This document shows positions 17,202 through 25,376 of a DNA stretch of 64,000 nucleotides, one piece after another. Position 1 is the stretch's first letter. Every line of letters begins with the position of its first letter. The notes below the pieces were generated by a model. That model had not been told where the DNA came from. It saw only the letters and a program-made list of their open reading frames with translations, and searched no databases. The stretch comes from Oxalobacteraceae bacterium OTU3CAMAD1 (GTDB taxonomy: Bacteria > Pseudomonadota > Gammaproteobacteria > Burkholderiales > Burkholderiaceae_D): the NCBI GenBank assembly GCA_024123915.1, contig CP099650.1, positions 4,340,001 to 4,404,000 on the forward strand, read 5' to 3'. Both the position numbers and the translations under genes were made by a program.

Positions 17202-18832
17202 GCTGCCGCTGCCGTGAAGCTGGCCAGATATTGCGTGCTGAGCAGCTTGCGGTCGATCTTGCCGTTGGCGTTGCGCGGCAGGCTGGTATCGGCCAGGATG
17301 ATTTTATGCGGCAGCATGTAGTTGGGCAGGTGCGGCTTGAGCGCGGCCAGCAGGCGCGCCTCGTCGAGCACGCGTCCGTCGCGCACGGACACAACGACCA
17401 CGATCGCCTGGCCAAGCACCGGATGCGGCACGCCCAGCGCGGCGGCCTCGGCCACCTCGCCCTGCGCGTACAGCACCGCCTCCACCTCGCCCGGGCTGAC
17501 CCGGTAGCCGGAGGTCTTGATCATCTCGTCGGCGCGGCTGATGAAATACAGGAAACCGTCCTCGTCGCGGCGCACGGTGTCGCCGGACCACACCGCCATC
17601 TCCGGCAGCATCAGGCCCGTCAGCGGCGAGCGGTAGGGTTTGAAGCGCTCGGCGGTGCGCGCGGCGTCGTTCCAGTAGCCGAGCGACACCAGCGGTCCAC
17701 GGTGCACCAGTTCGCCCGGCTCGCCGGGCGCGCATTCGCTGCCGTCGGGGCGCAGCACCAGCACCTCGGCGTTGGGGATGGCCTTGCCCATCGAATCGGG
17801 ACGGCGGTCCAGCTCGGCCGGCGGCAGGAAGGTCGAGCGGAACGCCTCGGTCAGGCCGTACATCAGATAGGGTTGGGCGGCCGGCAGCCTGGCGCGCAGC
17901 TGGTCGAGCGTGGCGCGCGGCATGGCCCCGCCGGAATTGGTGAGATAGCGCAGGGTGCACACCGTCGGCCAGTCGAGCGCGGCCAGCTGTATCCACAGCG
18001 GCGGCACGCCGGCCAGGCCGGTGATGCGTTCGGCGATCACGGCAGTGAGCACGTCGCGCGGCAGCAAGTGGTTGATCAGCACCGCGCAGGCGCCGCTGAG
18101 GAAGGCGGTGGTCAGCTGGCTCAGACCGTAGTCGAAGCTGAGCGGCAGCACGGCCAGGATGCGGTCCTCCGCCTTGTTGCCCAGATAGCTGGCGACGCTG
18201 GCCGCGCCGGCCACCAGGTTGCGGTGCGACAGCACCACGCCCTTGGGCTGCCCGGTGCTGCCGGAGGTGTACAGGATGGCGGCGACGTCGGAATCGGTGA
18301 TGCGGCGGGCCGGCAAGTTGGCGGTGTCGATGTTGGCCTCGGCGGCGTCGGCTTCGGCCAGCGCCGCCTCCCAGTCGAGCACCCGGATCTGGCCGATATC
18401 GGCCACCGGTGCGGCCGCGCGCGCCGCGCCCAGCGCCAGCACCGTGTGCAGGCTGTCGCAGCCGCCCAGGCTGGGCGCGAGCTGGCGCAACCGGTCGGCG
18501 CTGGTGACCAGCACGCGCACGTCGCAGTCGCGCAGGATATAAGCGACCTGCTCGGGCTTCAACAATGGATTGACGGGAACGAACACCATGCCGGCTGCTG
18601 CGGCGCCGAACAGCGCCGCGACATGCTCGATATTCTTTTCCATGTAGACGGCGACCCGTTCGCCGCGCCGCGCGCCGCGCGCCCGCAGCGCCGCGCAAGT
18701 GCGCTTGGTCAGGGTGGCAAGTTGCGCATAGGTGAGGCGCCGGGCGCCGTCGACCAACGCTTCGGCGGCGGGTGCGCGCTCGGCCGAGGAGAAAATAAAA
18801 TCGTGCACCAGATAGCTCGTAGCACAGCCCAT
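17198..18832 (-). CDS. AMP-forming acyl-CoA/acyl-ACP ligase, exosortase A-associated
   Basis: 544 residues from ATG 18832 with GAGGGTGAC upstream. ANL-family motifs are clear: ILYTSGSTGQPKGVVLSH (P-loop), YLMYGLTEAFRST (A5), WSGDTVRRDEDGFLYF (A7), SGYRVSPGEVE (A8) and the C-terminal catalytic Lys in PRNANGKIDRK. This matches TIGR03098. The enzyme should adenylate a carboxylic acid and load it on a thiol. The free-standing acyl carrier protein at 21455-21706 in the divergent operon is the likely acceptor. First gene of the leftward operon. Confidence 0.93.
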   Translation of the reverse strand: MGCATSYLVHDFIFSSAERAPAAEALVDGARRLTYAQLATLTKRTCAALRARGARRGERVAVYMEKNIEHVAALFGAAAAGMVFVPVNPLLKPEQVAYILRDCDVRVLVTSADRLRQLAPSLGGCDSLHTVLALGAARAAAPVADIGQIRVLDWEAALAEADAAEANIDTANLPARRITDSDVAAILYTSGSTGQPKGVVLSHRNLVAGAASVASYLGNKAEDRILAVLPLSFDYGLSQLTTAFLSGACAVLINHLLPRDVLTAVIAERITGLAGVPPLWIQLAALDWPTVCTLRYLTNSGGAMPRATLDQLRARLPAAQPYLMYGLTEAFRSTFLPPAELDRRPDSMGKAIPNAEVLVLRPDGSECAPGEPGELVHRGPLVSLGYWNDAARTAERFKPYRSPLTGLMLPEMAVWSGDTVRRDEDGFLYFISRADEMIKTSGYRVSPGEVEAVLYAQGEVAEAAALGVPHPVLGQAIVVVVSVRDGRVLDEARLLAALKPHLPNYMLPHKIILADTSLPRNANGKIDRKLLSTQYLASFTAAAA

Positions 18833-19091
18833 GTCACCCTCTTTTGCAGGTTTTTATGCAGGTTTTTTGCTGATCGGCCGGCCTCGGCCACAGGTCGAAT
18901 GATGATATCAGAATGGCACGCAGATTAGCATTTTAATATTCAATTACAACGAAAACAACACAATTTGACATCGTTCGTTATTAATAGTGCATCGGACTAT
19001 CAGGAGCGCTATACTCGAAAAATGTCTAAATGGTAACGGAGGGGCGAACGAAGAGTCGCCTCCAATCTTACCGGCCGGGGAGTAGTTGAGC
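18833..19091. promoter_or_regulatory. divergent promoter region between the two XrtA operons
   Basis: The 259-bp gap separates the leftward ligase operon from the rightward DegT operon and is clearly more AT-rich between 18900 and 19020. It must hold promoters for both. Two direct copies of AAACCTGCA lie 12 bp apart just upstream of the ligase ribosome site (18844-18866, minus strand). A TGGCACG...TAGCA element at 18914-18930 resembles a sigma-54 promoter but is one base too long. No other firm element is visible. Confidence 0.5.
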
Positions 19092-20342
19092 ATGTTGAAT
19101 GTCAATCAGGATGTCGGTTTCCAGCCGGCCGTTGGCGGCGCGCAAGCCGCATCCGCACCACCGCCGGCCTCGCCGATTCCACTTCGGCCCGTGCTGTCCA
19201 CCGCGTCCTTCCTGCACCGTGGGCATCCCGCCGTGCGCTCCATCGTCGATGCCGGACCGGCGCGCCTGGTCACCAGCGGGCGGGTCGCCATCGCGCTGGC
19301 GCTGAGGGAAATGACGGTCGGCGCCGGCGACGAGGTGCTGGTGCCGGCCTACCATTGCGCGTCGATGATCGAGCCGGTGATCTGGTCGGGCGCGCAGCCG
19401 GTGTTCTACCGCATCCTGCGCAACACCGAGATCGACCTGGAGGACCTGGCGCGCCGGGTCACGCCGCGCACCAAGGTGCTGATGGCCACCAATTACTTCG
19501 GCTTTCCCCAACCGCTCGACAAGCTGCGGGCGTTTTGCGACGGCCACGGCATCAAACTGCTGGAAGACTGCGCGCACTCCTTCCTGGGCGAATACCAGGG
19601 CAAGCCGCTGGGCTCGTTCGGCGACTACGCCATCGCCAGCAGCATGAAATTCCTTCCTATATATGAAGGCGGCTGCCTGGTGTCGGCGCGCCATTCGCTG
19701 GACGGCGTGCGGCTGCGCTCGGCCGGTGCCGGATTCGAGGCCAAGGTGGCCATCAACGCGCTGGAGGAAGGTTGTCAGTACCACCGCCTGGGCCTGCTGC
19801 GCCACCTGCTGGCGCTGCCGATGGCGCTCAAGAACGCGCTGTGGCAACGCATGAAGGCGCGCAATCCGGCGCGCGCGCAACCGCTGTCGCCGGGCTCGTC
19901 GGAAGGCGGTTTCAGTTTCGATCCGGCCTGGCTGGACAAACGTTCGTCGGTGTATTCGCGGCTGATGCTGCGGCTGGTGTCGCGGCGCCGCATGGGCGCG
20001 CTGCGCCGGCGCCACTATCTACGACTGCACGCGGCGCTGGCCGACCTGCCCGGCTGCCGGCCGCTGTTTCCGGCCTTGCCGGACAACGTCTATCCCTGGG
20101 TGTTTCCGTTGTGGGTGGAGCAACCAAGACAAGTCTTCGCCGCGCTCAAGCGCGGCGCCGTGCCAGTCCTGCGCTTCGGCGAATTCCTGTGGCCGGACGC
20201 GGGCGCGGCCGTGTGCGACGCCAGCGTCGAGCTGTCGCGCCACGTGATGCAGTTTCCCTGTCACCAGGAGTTGCGCGACGATGAGCTGGAATGGATGATC
20301 GTCCAGATCCGCGCGGCGCTGACGGCGGGAGCGCAGGCATGA
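19092..20342 (+). CDS. DegT/DnrJ/EryC1-family PLP aminotransferase homologue
   Basis: 416 residues from ATG 19092 (GGGGAG 9 bp upstream). Family features are TSGRVAIALALREM, the DEVLVPAYHCASMIEPV stretch, MATNYFGFPQ, the PLP-binding LLEDCAHSFLGE and the lysine in SSMKFLPIYEGG, so the Schiff-base Lys appears to be kept. A C-terminal YPWVFPLWVE...VLRFGEFLWP block completes the sugar-aminotransferase fold. These enzymes usually aminate keto-sugars; in exosortase loci they sit with FemAB and ACP genes as here. First gene of the rightward operon; its stop overlaps the next start by 4 bp. Confidence 0.88.
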   Translation: MLNVNQDVGFQPAVGGAQAASAPPPASPIPLRPVLSTASFLHRGHPAVRSIVDAGPARLVTSGRVAIALALREMTVGAGDEVLVPAYHCASMIEPVIWSGAQPVFYRILRNTEIDLEDLARRVTPRTKVLMATNYFGFPQPLDKLRAFCDGHGIKLLEDCAHSFLGEYQGKPLGSFGDYAIASSMKFLPIYEGGCLVSARHSLDGVRLRSAGAGFEAKVAINALEEGCQYHRLGLLRHLLALPMALKNALWQRMKARNPARAQPLSPGSSEGGFSFDPAWLDKRSSVYSRLMLRLVSRRRMGALRRRHYLRLHAALADLPGCRPLFPALPDNVYPWVFPLWVEQPRQVFAALKRGAVPVLRFGEFLWPDAGAAVCDASVELSRHVMQFPCHQELRDDELEWMIVQIRAALTAGAQA

Positions 20343-21448
20343 GCTGGTCGCTGGTGCCGGCCGCCCGCTTCGCCGACCACGCCGCCACTTGGTCCGGGCT
20401 GAACATCGCCGGACCGGCCGCGCCATTGCTGTCGCCCGAATTCGTGCTACCGCTGCTGAAGGAGTTCGGCAGCGGTAACGAATGGCTGGCCATGTGGCGC
20501 AAGGACAACGAAGTGGTCGTGATGACCATCGTTTGCCCGCGCCGCGCAGGCGTCTGGGAAACCTTTCAACCGTCGCAGGCGCCGGTCACCTTGTGGCTGG
20601 AACAACCTGGCGCGCTGGCGCCGGAGGATTTGCCGCGCCTGCTCGACGCCCTGATCCGTACCCTGCCCGGCGGCGCCTTGTTGCTCGGCATGACCCAGTG
20701 CGATCCGGCCGTCACCCGCCAACCGGAGGACAGCGACCGCATCACCGTGCTGCCCTATCTGGACACCGCCCGCGTGGCGCTGCAGGGCGAGTTCGCCGAT
20801 TACTGGAACGGGCGCGGCAAGAACCTGCGTGCCAACATGAAGAAGCAGCGGGCCAAACTGCTCAAGGAAGGCATCGCCACCCGCATGGAAGTCACGCGCG
20901 ACGCGGAGGGCATGGCCGCCGCCGTGGCCGACTTCGGCCGGCTCGAAAGCGCCGGCTGGAAATCCAAGGAAGGCACCTCGGTGCACCTCGACAACGCCCA
21001 AGGCCGGTTCTACCGCGCCATGCTCGAAGGCATGGCGAAACGCGGCAACGCCGCCGTCTACCGCTACTGGTTCGACGACCGCCTGGTCGCGGTCAACCTG
21101 TGCGTCGAGGGCGGCGACAGCGTCATCATCCTGAAAACCACCTACGACGAGTCGCTGGGCAGCCAATACAGCCCGGCTTTCCTGCTGCTGGAAGAACTTT
21201 GTCAGCATTTGTTTGCGCTACGTCGTTTCAAGGGACTTGAATTCTATGGCAAGGTGATGGAGTGGCACCGCCGCTGGAGCGACGAAGTGCGCACCTTGTA
21301 CCACGTCAACAGTTACCGCTGGTCCGGACTGCGCCGCCTGCACCACGCGTGGCAACGGCGCGCCGAACACCGCAACCTGGCGGCCGCCACCCCGGCCGGG
21401 GCAGCAACAGCGACAACAGCCGCAACAACCGAACAATCAATGGAGTAG
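20339..21448 (+). CDS. FemAB/GNAT-type aminoacyl- or acyltransferase (CelD-like)
   Basis: 369 residues from ATG 20339, overlapping the DegT stop. The central block (about 150-310) with YWNGRGKNLRANMKKQRAKL, LESAGWKSKEG and VYRYWFDDRLVAVNLCV is the double-GNAT 'Acetyltransf_6' domain found in FemAB-related and cellulose-associated CelD proteins. The last 25 residues are an Ala/Thr-rich tail. It would transfer an aminoacyl or acyl group, perhaps from the acyl carrier protein encoded 6 bp downstream, to a sugar or lipid intermediate; this is inference from context. Confidence 0.82.
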   Translation: MSWSLVPAARFADHAATWSGLNIAGPAAPLLSPEFVLPLLKEFGSGNEWLAMWRKDNEVVVMTIVCPRRAGVWETFQPSQAPVTLWLEQPGALAPEDLPRLLDALIRTLPGGALLLGMTQCDPAVTRQPEDSDRITVLPYLDTARVALQGEFADYWNGRGKNLRANMKKQRAKLLKEGIATRMEVTRDAEGMAAAVADFGRLESAGWKSKEGTSVHLDNAQGRFYRAMLEGMAKRGNAAVYRYWFDDRLVAVNLCVEGGDSVIILKTTYDESLGSQYSPAFLLLEELCQHLFALRRFKGLEFYGKVMEWHRRWSDEVRTLYHVNSYRWSGLRRLHHAWQRRAEHRNLAAATPAGAATATTAATTEQSME

Positions 21449-21454
21449 CGTCAA

Positions 21455-21706
21455 ATGCAACTGGAATCCGTCAAAACCATCCTCGGCGACGTACTGAGCC
21501 TGGGGCCGTCCGCACAGGCGCTCACGCGCGACTCGGCCTTGCTGGGCAGCATCCCCGAGCTCGACTCGATGGCCGTGGTGCAATTGCTGGCCGCGCTGGA
21601 GGAGCACTACGGCTTCACCATCGAGGACGACGACATCAGCGCCCACACCTTCGCCACCGTCGGCAGCCTGACCGACTTCGTCAACGACAAGATGATGGCG
21701 GCATGA
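21455..21706 (+). CDS. acyl carrier protein (XrtA locus)
   Basis: 83 residues. The phosphopantetheine site lies in PELDSMAVVQLLAALEE, with Ser38 as attachment residue, and the protein is acidic and helical throughout (IEDDDIS near helix III). A dedicated carrier protein inside the polysaccharide cluster implies that an acid activated by the AMP ligase at 17198-18832 is tethered here before transfer. Its stop overlaps the start of hydrolase 2 by 4 bp. Confidence 0.92.
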   Translation: MQLESVKTILGDVLSLGPSAQALTRDSALLGSIPELDSMAVVQLLAALEEHYGFTIEDDDISAHTFATVGSLTDFVNDKMMAA

Positions 21707-22566
21707 ACAACGGGGCGGCCGAGGCGTTCTTTCTGCCGGCAGACAATCAGGCCGGCGGGCAACGCTATTGCCTGTACCAGCCGGCCGTCGGCGCCTGCCG
21801 TGGCGCCCTGGTCTATGTGCCGCCGTTCGCCGAGGAAATGAACAAGTCGCGGCGCATGGCCGCCCTGCTGGCGCTGGAATTGGCAAGGCAAGGCATCGCC
21901 ACCCTGCGCATCGACCTGCACGGATGCGGCGACAGCAGCGGCGATTTTGCCGACGCCCGCTGGGAAAGCTGGCGCGACGATATCGGCCTCGCCAGCGCCT
22001 GGCTGGAACAGCGCAGCGGCAACCGCCCGGCGCTGCTCGGGCTGCGCCTGGGCGCCCTGCTTGCGATGGACTACGCGGCCAACGCGCCGGAAGCCGATGC
22101 GCCGCGTCAACTGATCCTGTGGCAGCCCGTGCTGGACGGCGCCACCTTCCTCACGCAATTCCTGCGCCTGCGCATGGCCGGCGCGATGATGAGCGCGACG
22201 GGCGCGGCGGACAATTCCACCGCCGCCCTGCGTACGATGCTGGCGGCCGGGCAATCGCTGGAAGTCGCCGGCTACGAACTGTCGCCGGAACTGGCGCTGG
22301 CCATCGACGGCCTGAAGCTGGCGCCGCTCGGCCGCGCCGGTTGCGCCCTGCACTGGTTCGACGTCGGCCAGCCGGAGCGCGCGCAGTCGCCCGCCACGGA
22401 CAAGGCGCTGGCGGCGCTGCGCGAGCGCGGCGTCGAGGTCGACCTGACCCGGATCGACGGACCGGCATTCTGGGGCAGCCAGGAAATCGCCACCTGCCAA
22501 CCACTGCTGGAGGCCACCGCCGCGCTGGCCTCGTGGTTCGCGTTGGAGAGCGCCGATGCGCTATGA
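21703..22566 (+). CDS. exosortase A-associated alpha/beta hydrolase 2
   Basis: 287 residues. Alpha/beta-hydrolase layout: GALVYVPPFAEEMNKSRR (oxyanion region), TLRIDLHGCGDSSGDF and the nucleophile elbow position reading LLGLRLGALLAM. The elbow carries Arg where Ser is expected (G-x-S-x-G replaced by G-L-R-L-G), so classical serine-hydrolase chemistry is unlikely. Motif set and position fit TIGR03101. It may act as a binding or thioesterase-like partner of the carrier protein. It overlaps hydrolase 1 by 11 bp. Confidence 0.88.
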   Translation: MNNGAAEAFFLPADNQAGGQRYCLYQPAVGACRGALVYVPPFAEEMNKSRRMAALLALELARQGIATLRIDLHGCGDSSGDFADARWESWRDDIGLASAWLEQRSGNRPALLGLRLGALLAMDYAANAPEADAPRQLILWQPVLDGATFLTQFLRLRMAGAMMSATGAADNSTAALRTMLAAGQSLEVAGYELSPELALAIDGLKLAPLGRAGCALHWFDVGQPERAQSPATDKALAALRERGVEVDLTRIDGPAFWGSQEIATCQPLLEATAALASWFALESADAL

Positions 22567-23407
22567 AGAACAAGCCGTGGCCTTCCGCTGCGGCGGTGAA
22601 CAGCTTCACGGCGTGCTCAGCCTGCCGGAGCAGCCGTCGCCGCGCGGCGTGCTGATCATTGTCGGCGGGCCGCAATACCGCGCCGGCAGCCACCGCCAGT
22701 TCACCCTGCTGGCGCGCACGCTGGCGGCGCGCGGCATCCCGGTGCAACGCTTCGACTATCGCGGCATGGGTGACAGCGAAGGCGCGCAGCGCGACTTCAG
22801 CGATGTCGAGCTCGACGTGCGCGCGGCGGTCGATCATTTCATGACGGCAGTGCCTGGCATGCGCGAGGTGGTGCTGTGGGGCTTGTGCGACGGCGCCTCG
22901 GCGGCGCTGTTTTACGCCGGCCAGGACGCCCGCGTGCGCGGCCTGGTGCTGCTCAACCCCTGGGTGCGCACCGAAGCGGGCGCGGCGCGCGCCACGCTCA
23001 AGCATTATTACCGTGGCCGCCTGTTGCAGGGCGAACTGTGGCGCAAGCTGTTCAGCGGGCAGTTCGACGCCGGCGCCGCCTGGCGCTCGCTGCGCCAACT
23101 GCTGGCGGCCAGCGGGGCCAGCGGCAAGCCGCAGGCCGAAGCCGACGCCCCACCGGCGGACCTGCCCTCGCGCATGCTGGCGAGCTGGTCGCGCTTCAAG
23201 GGACCGGTGCTGCTGATCCTCAGCGGCGCCGACCTGACGGCCAGGGAATTCACCGACCTGGCCGACGCGTCCCCCGCATGGCAAAACCTGCTGAAGCGGG
23301 CGGGCACCACACGACACGAACTCGACGAAGCCGACCACACTTTTTCCCGTCGCGCATGGCGCGACCAGGTCGCCGACTGGACTGCAAACTGGGTGCACAC
23401 ATGGTAG
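22556..23407 (+). CDS. exosortase A-associated alpha/beta hydrolase 1
   Basis: 283 residues. Recognisable by LIIVGGPQYRAGSHRQFT, QRFDYRGMGDSEG, the elbow VLWGLCDGASAAL and a C-terminal ELDEADHTFSRR that supplies the catalytic His. The elbow nucleophile is Cys (G-L-C-D-G), which is normal for TIGR03100 and suggests thioesterase-type chemistry. Paired with hydrolase 2 and the ACP, it could release or transfer the tethered acyl group. The start overlaps the previous gene by 11 bp. Confidence 0.9.
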   Translation: MRYEEQAVAFRCGGEQLHGVLSLPEQPSPRGVLIIVGGPQYRAGSHRQFTLLARTLAARGIPVQRFDYRGMGDSEGAQRDFSDVELDVRAAVDHFMTAVPGMREVVLWGLCDGASAALFYAGQDARVRGLVLLNPWVRTEAGAARATLKHYYRGRLLQGELWRKLFSGQFDAGAAWRSLRQLLAASGASGKPQAEADAPPADLPSRMLASWSRFKGPVLLILSGADLTAREFTDLADASPAWQNLLKRAGTTRHELDEADHTFSRRAWRDQVADWTANWVHTW

Positions 23408-24714
23408 AGACGGCAACGTCCAAAAAAGTGTTGATGATCGCCTTCCACTACCCGCCGATGCGCGGCAGCAGCGGTATTCAACGCACGCTGAAGTTCTCGC
23501 AATACCTGCCCGAATGGGGCTGGAAGCCGGTGCTGTTGTCGGCGCATCCGCGCGCCTACAGCAATCCCGGTGACGACCAGATGGGCGAGATCCCCGCCGA
23601 CGTGCCAGTGTGCCGCGCCTTCGCGCTCGACACGGCGCGCCACCTGTCGCTGCGCGGCCGCTACTCGAGCCTGATGGCGCTGCCCGACCGCTGGGTGTCG
23701 TGGCTGCTGGGCGCGGTGCCGGCCGGGCTGCGGCTGATCCGCCAACATCGTCCGCAGGTGCTGTGGTCGACCTATCCGATCGCCACCGCCCACCTGATCG
23801 CCTACGTGCTGCAGCGCCTGTCGGGCCTGCCGTGGGTGGCCGACCTGCGCGACCCGATGACCGATATCGGCTATCCGGAAAATCCGCTCACGCGCAAGGT
23901 CTACCTGTGGATAGAACGGCGCACCGTCGAGCGCTGCACGGTGGCCGTGTGCACCACGCCGGGCGCGATCCAGACCTACCGGCAACGCTTCCCGCACCTG
24001 CCCGCCGAACGCTTCCGTCTGGTGGAGAACGGCTACGACGAGGAAAATTTCATCGACGCCCAGCGCAATGGCGCCATCGGCGCCACAAGCCCGCCACCAC
24101 CGTCCGCCGACCGTCCGCTGGTGCTGCTGCACAGCGGCGTCATCTATCCGTCCGAGCGCGACCCGGCGCCCTTGTTCGCCGCCATGGCCGCGCTGCGGCG
24201 CCAGGGACTGATCGGCCCGGCCACCTTGAAGCTGGTGCTGCGTGCCACCGGTCACGACGCCTTCCTGGCCGGCTTGCTGGCGACCCACGGACTGGAGGAC
24301 ATGGTCACCATCGCCCCGCACCAGCCCTACCGCGCCGCGCTGACGGAAATGCTCACCGTCGACGCGCTGCTGATACTGCAGGCGTCGAACTGCAACCACC
24401 AGATTCCGGCCAAACTATACGAATACATGCGCGCCAGCCGCCCGATCCTGGCGCTGACCGACGCCGGCGGCGACACCGCCGCCACCCTGCGCGCGTCCGG
24501 CATCGACACGATCGCCGCGCTCGACTCCGAGGAGGACATCATGCAAACACTGCCGCGTTTCCTGTCGCTGGTGCGCGAAGGCAAGGCGCCATTGCCGCCG
24601 GCGTCCGTGGTCGCCGCTCATTCCCGCCACGCGCGCAGCGCCGTGCTGGCCCAATTGCTGGACGATGTGGCCGGTGCCCCGGTGGCGTTCAAGGCCGGGG
24701 CGGCGGCGGCATGA
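23401..24714 (+). CDS. GT4-like glycosyltransferase
   Basis: 437 residues from ATG 23401, overlapping hydrolase 1 by 7 bp. It is a GT-B protein: N-terminal VLMIAFHYPPMRGSSGIQR (glycine loop), LWSTYPIATAHLIAY, WVADLRDPM, and a C-terminal donor-binding part with VLLHSGVIYPSERDP, APHQPYRAALTEM and IPAKLYEYMRASRPIL (the E-Y...R-P donor region). It would add one sugar during repeat-unit assembly at the cytoplasmic face. Donor unknown. Confidence 0.9.
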   Translation: MVETATSKKVLMIAFHYPPMRGSSGIQRTLKFSQYLPEWGWKPVLLSAHPRAYSNPGDDQMGEIPADVPVCRAFALDTARHLSLRGRYSSLMALPDRWVSWLLGAVPAGLRLIRQHRPQVLWSTYPIATAHLIAYVLQRLSGLPWVADLRDPMTDIGYPENPLTRKVYLWIERRTVERCTVAVCTTPGAIQTYRQRFPHLPAERFRLVENGYDEENFIDAQRNGAIGATSPPPPSADRPLVLLHSGVIYPSERDPAPLFAAMAALRRQGLIGPATLKLVLRATGHDAFLAGLLATHGLEDMVTIAPHQPYRAALTEMLTVDALLILQASNCNHQIPAKLYEYMRASRPILALTDAGGDTAATLRASGIDTIAALDSEEDIMQTLPRFLSLVREGKAPLPPASVVAAHSRHARSAVLAQLLDDVAGAPVAFKAGAAAA

Positions 24715-25376
24715 ACCGCACGTCACCATCCCTGCCGGCTCGGCTGCTGACGCCGTTGCTCACCGCGCTGCTGCTGGCCGGCATGGCAACGCCATCCCAG
24801 GCCGCGCCCAAGAAACTGTGCGGGCAGATCGCCAACTCCTTCGGCCCCTTCGACTACAACGATCCGGGCAATGTCCAGAATATCGCCATGGTCGAGCCGC
24901 ACCACTTCCCCGAAGAGGTGGAACTAGGCATACGCGGCGCCACTGGCCCGCTCGGCAGCGACATCGATTACACCTTGCGCGCCATCCCCAACCATCCGCG
25001 CGCGCTGGCGACGATGGCGCGCGTGGGCGTGCGCGACAAGGTCACGCAATTGCCCGGAGCCCAGTTCCCGGTCGAATGCTATTTCGTGCGGGCGATGGAA
25101 TTCCAGCCGGCCGATCCGGCCGTGCGCGCCACCTACGCCACCTACCTGATGGCATTGGGCAAGCTCGACATGGCGCGCGACCAGTTGCGCGAGGCGGTGG
25201 CGCTGGCGCCCGAAGACCCGACCTATAACTACAACCTCGGCCTGGTGTACTACAAGACCAAGCAATTCAAGGAAGCCAATGAATACGCGCACAAGGCCTA
25301 TGCGCTCGGCTTCCCGCTGCCAGGCCTCAAGCAGCTACTCGTGACGGCCGGAAAATGGCAGGACCCGGCGCCATGA
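24711..25376 (+). CDS. exported TPR-repeat protein
   Basis: 221 residues with an N-terminal signal peptide (LLTPLLTALLLAGMATPSQA, cleavage near residue 30). The C-terminal 110 residues carry TPR-like helices: PAVRATYATYLMALGKLDMA, EDPTYNYNLGLVYYKTKQFKEA. The mature N-terminus has two Cys (KKLCGQI, VECYFVRAM). Location would be periplasm. Overlap with both neighbours (ATGA) ties it to the polymerase gene that follows, so a scaffolding role for polymerisation or export is plausible. Confidence 0.78.
   Translation: MNRTSPSLPARLLTPLLTALLLAGMATPSQAAPKKLCGQIANSFGPFDYNDPGNVQNIAMVEPHHFPEEVELGIRGATGPLGSDIDYTLRAIPNHPRALATMARVGVRDKVTQLPGAQFPVECYFVRAMEFQPADPAVRATYATYLMALGKLDMARDQLREAVALAPEDPTYNYNLGLVYYKTKQFKEANEYAHKAYALGFPLPGLKQLLVTAGKWQDPAP

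Noticed and set aside
18914..18930. Sigma-54-like TGGCACG...TAGCA before the DegT operon
   Set aside because: The GG-GC distance is 11 bases, not 10, and the -12 half reads TTAGC. One extra base usually abolishes activity, so it is listed only as a resemblance.
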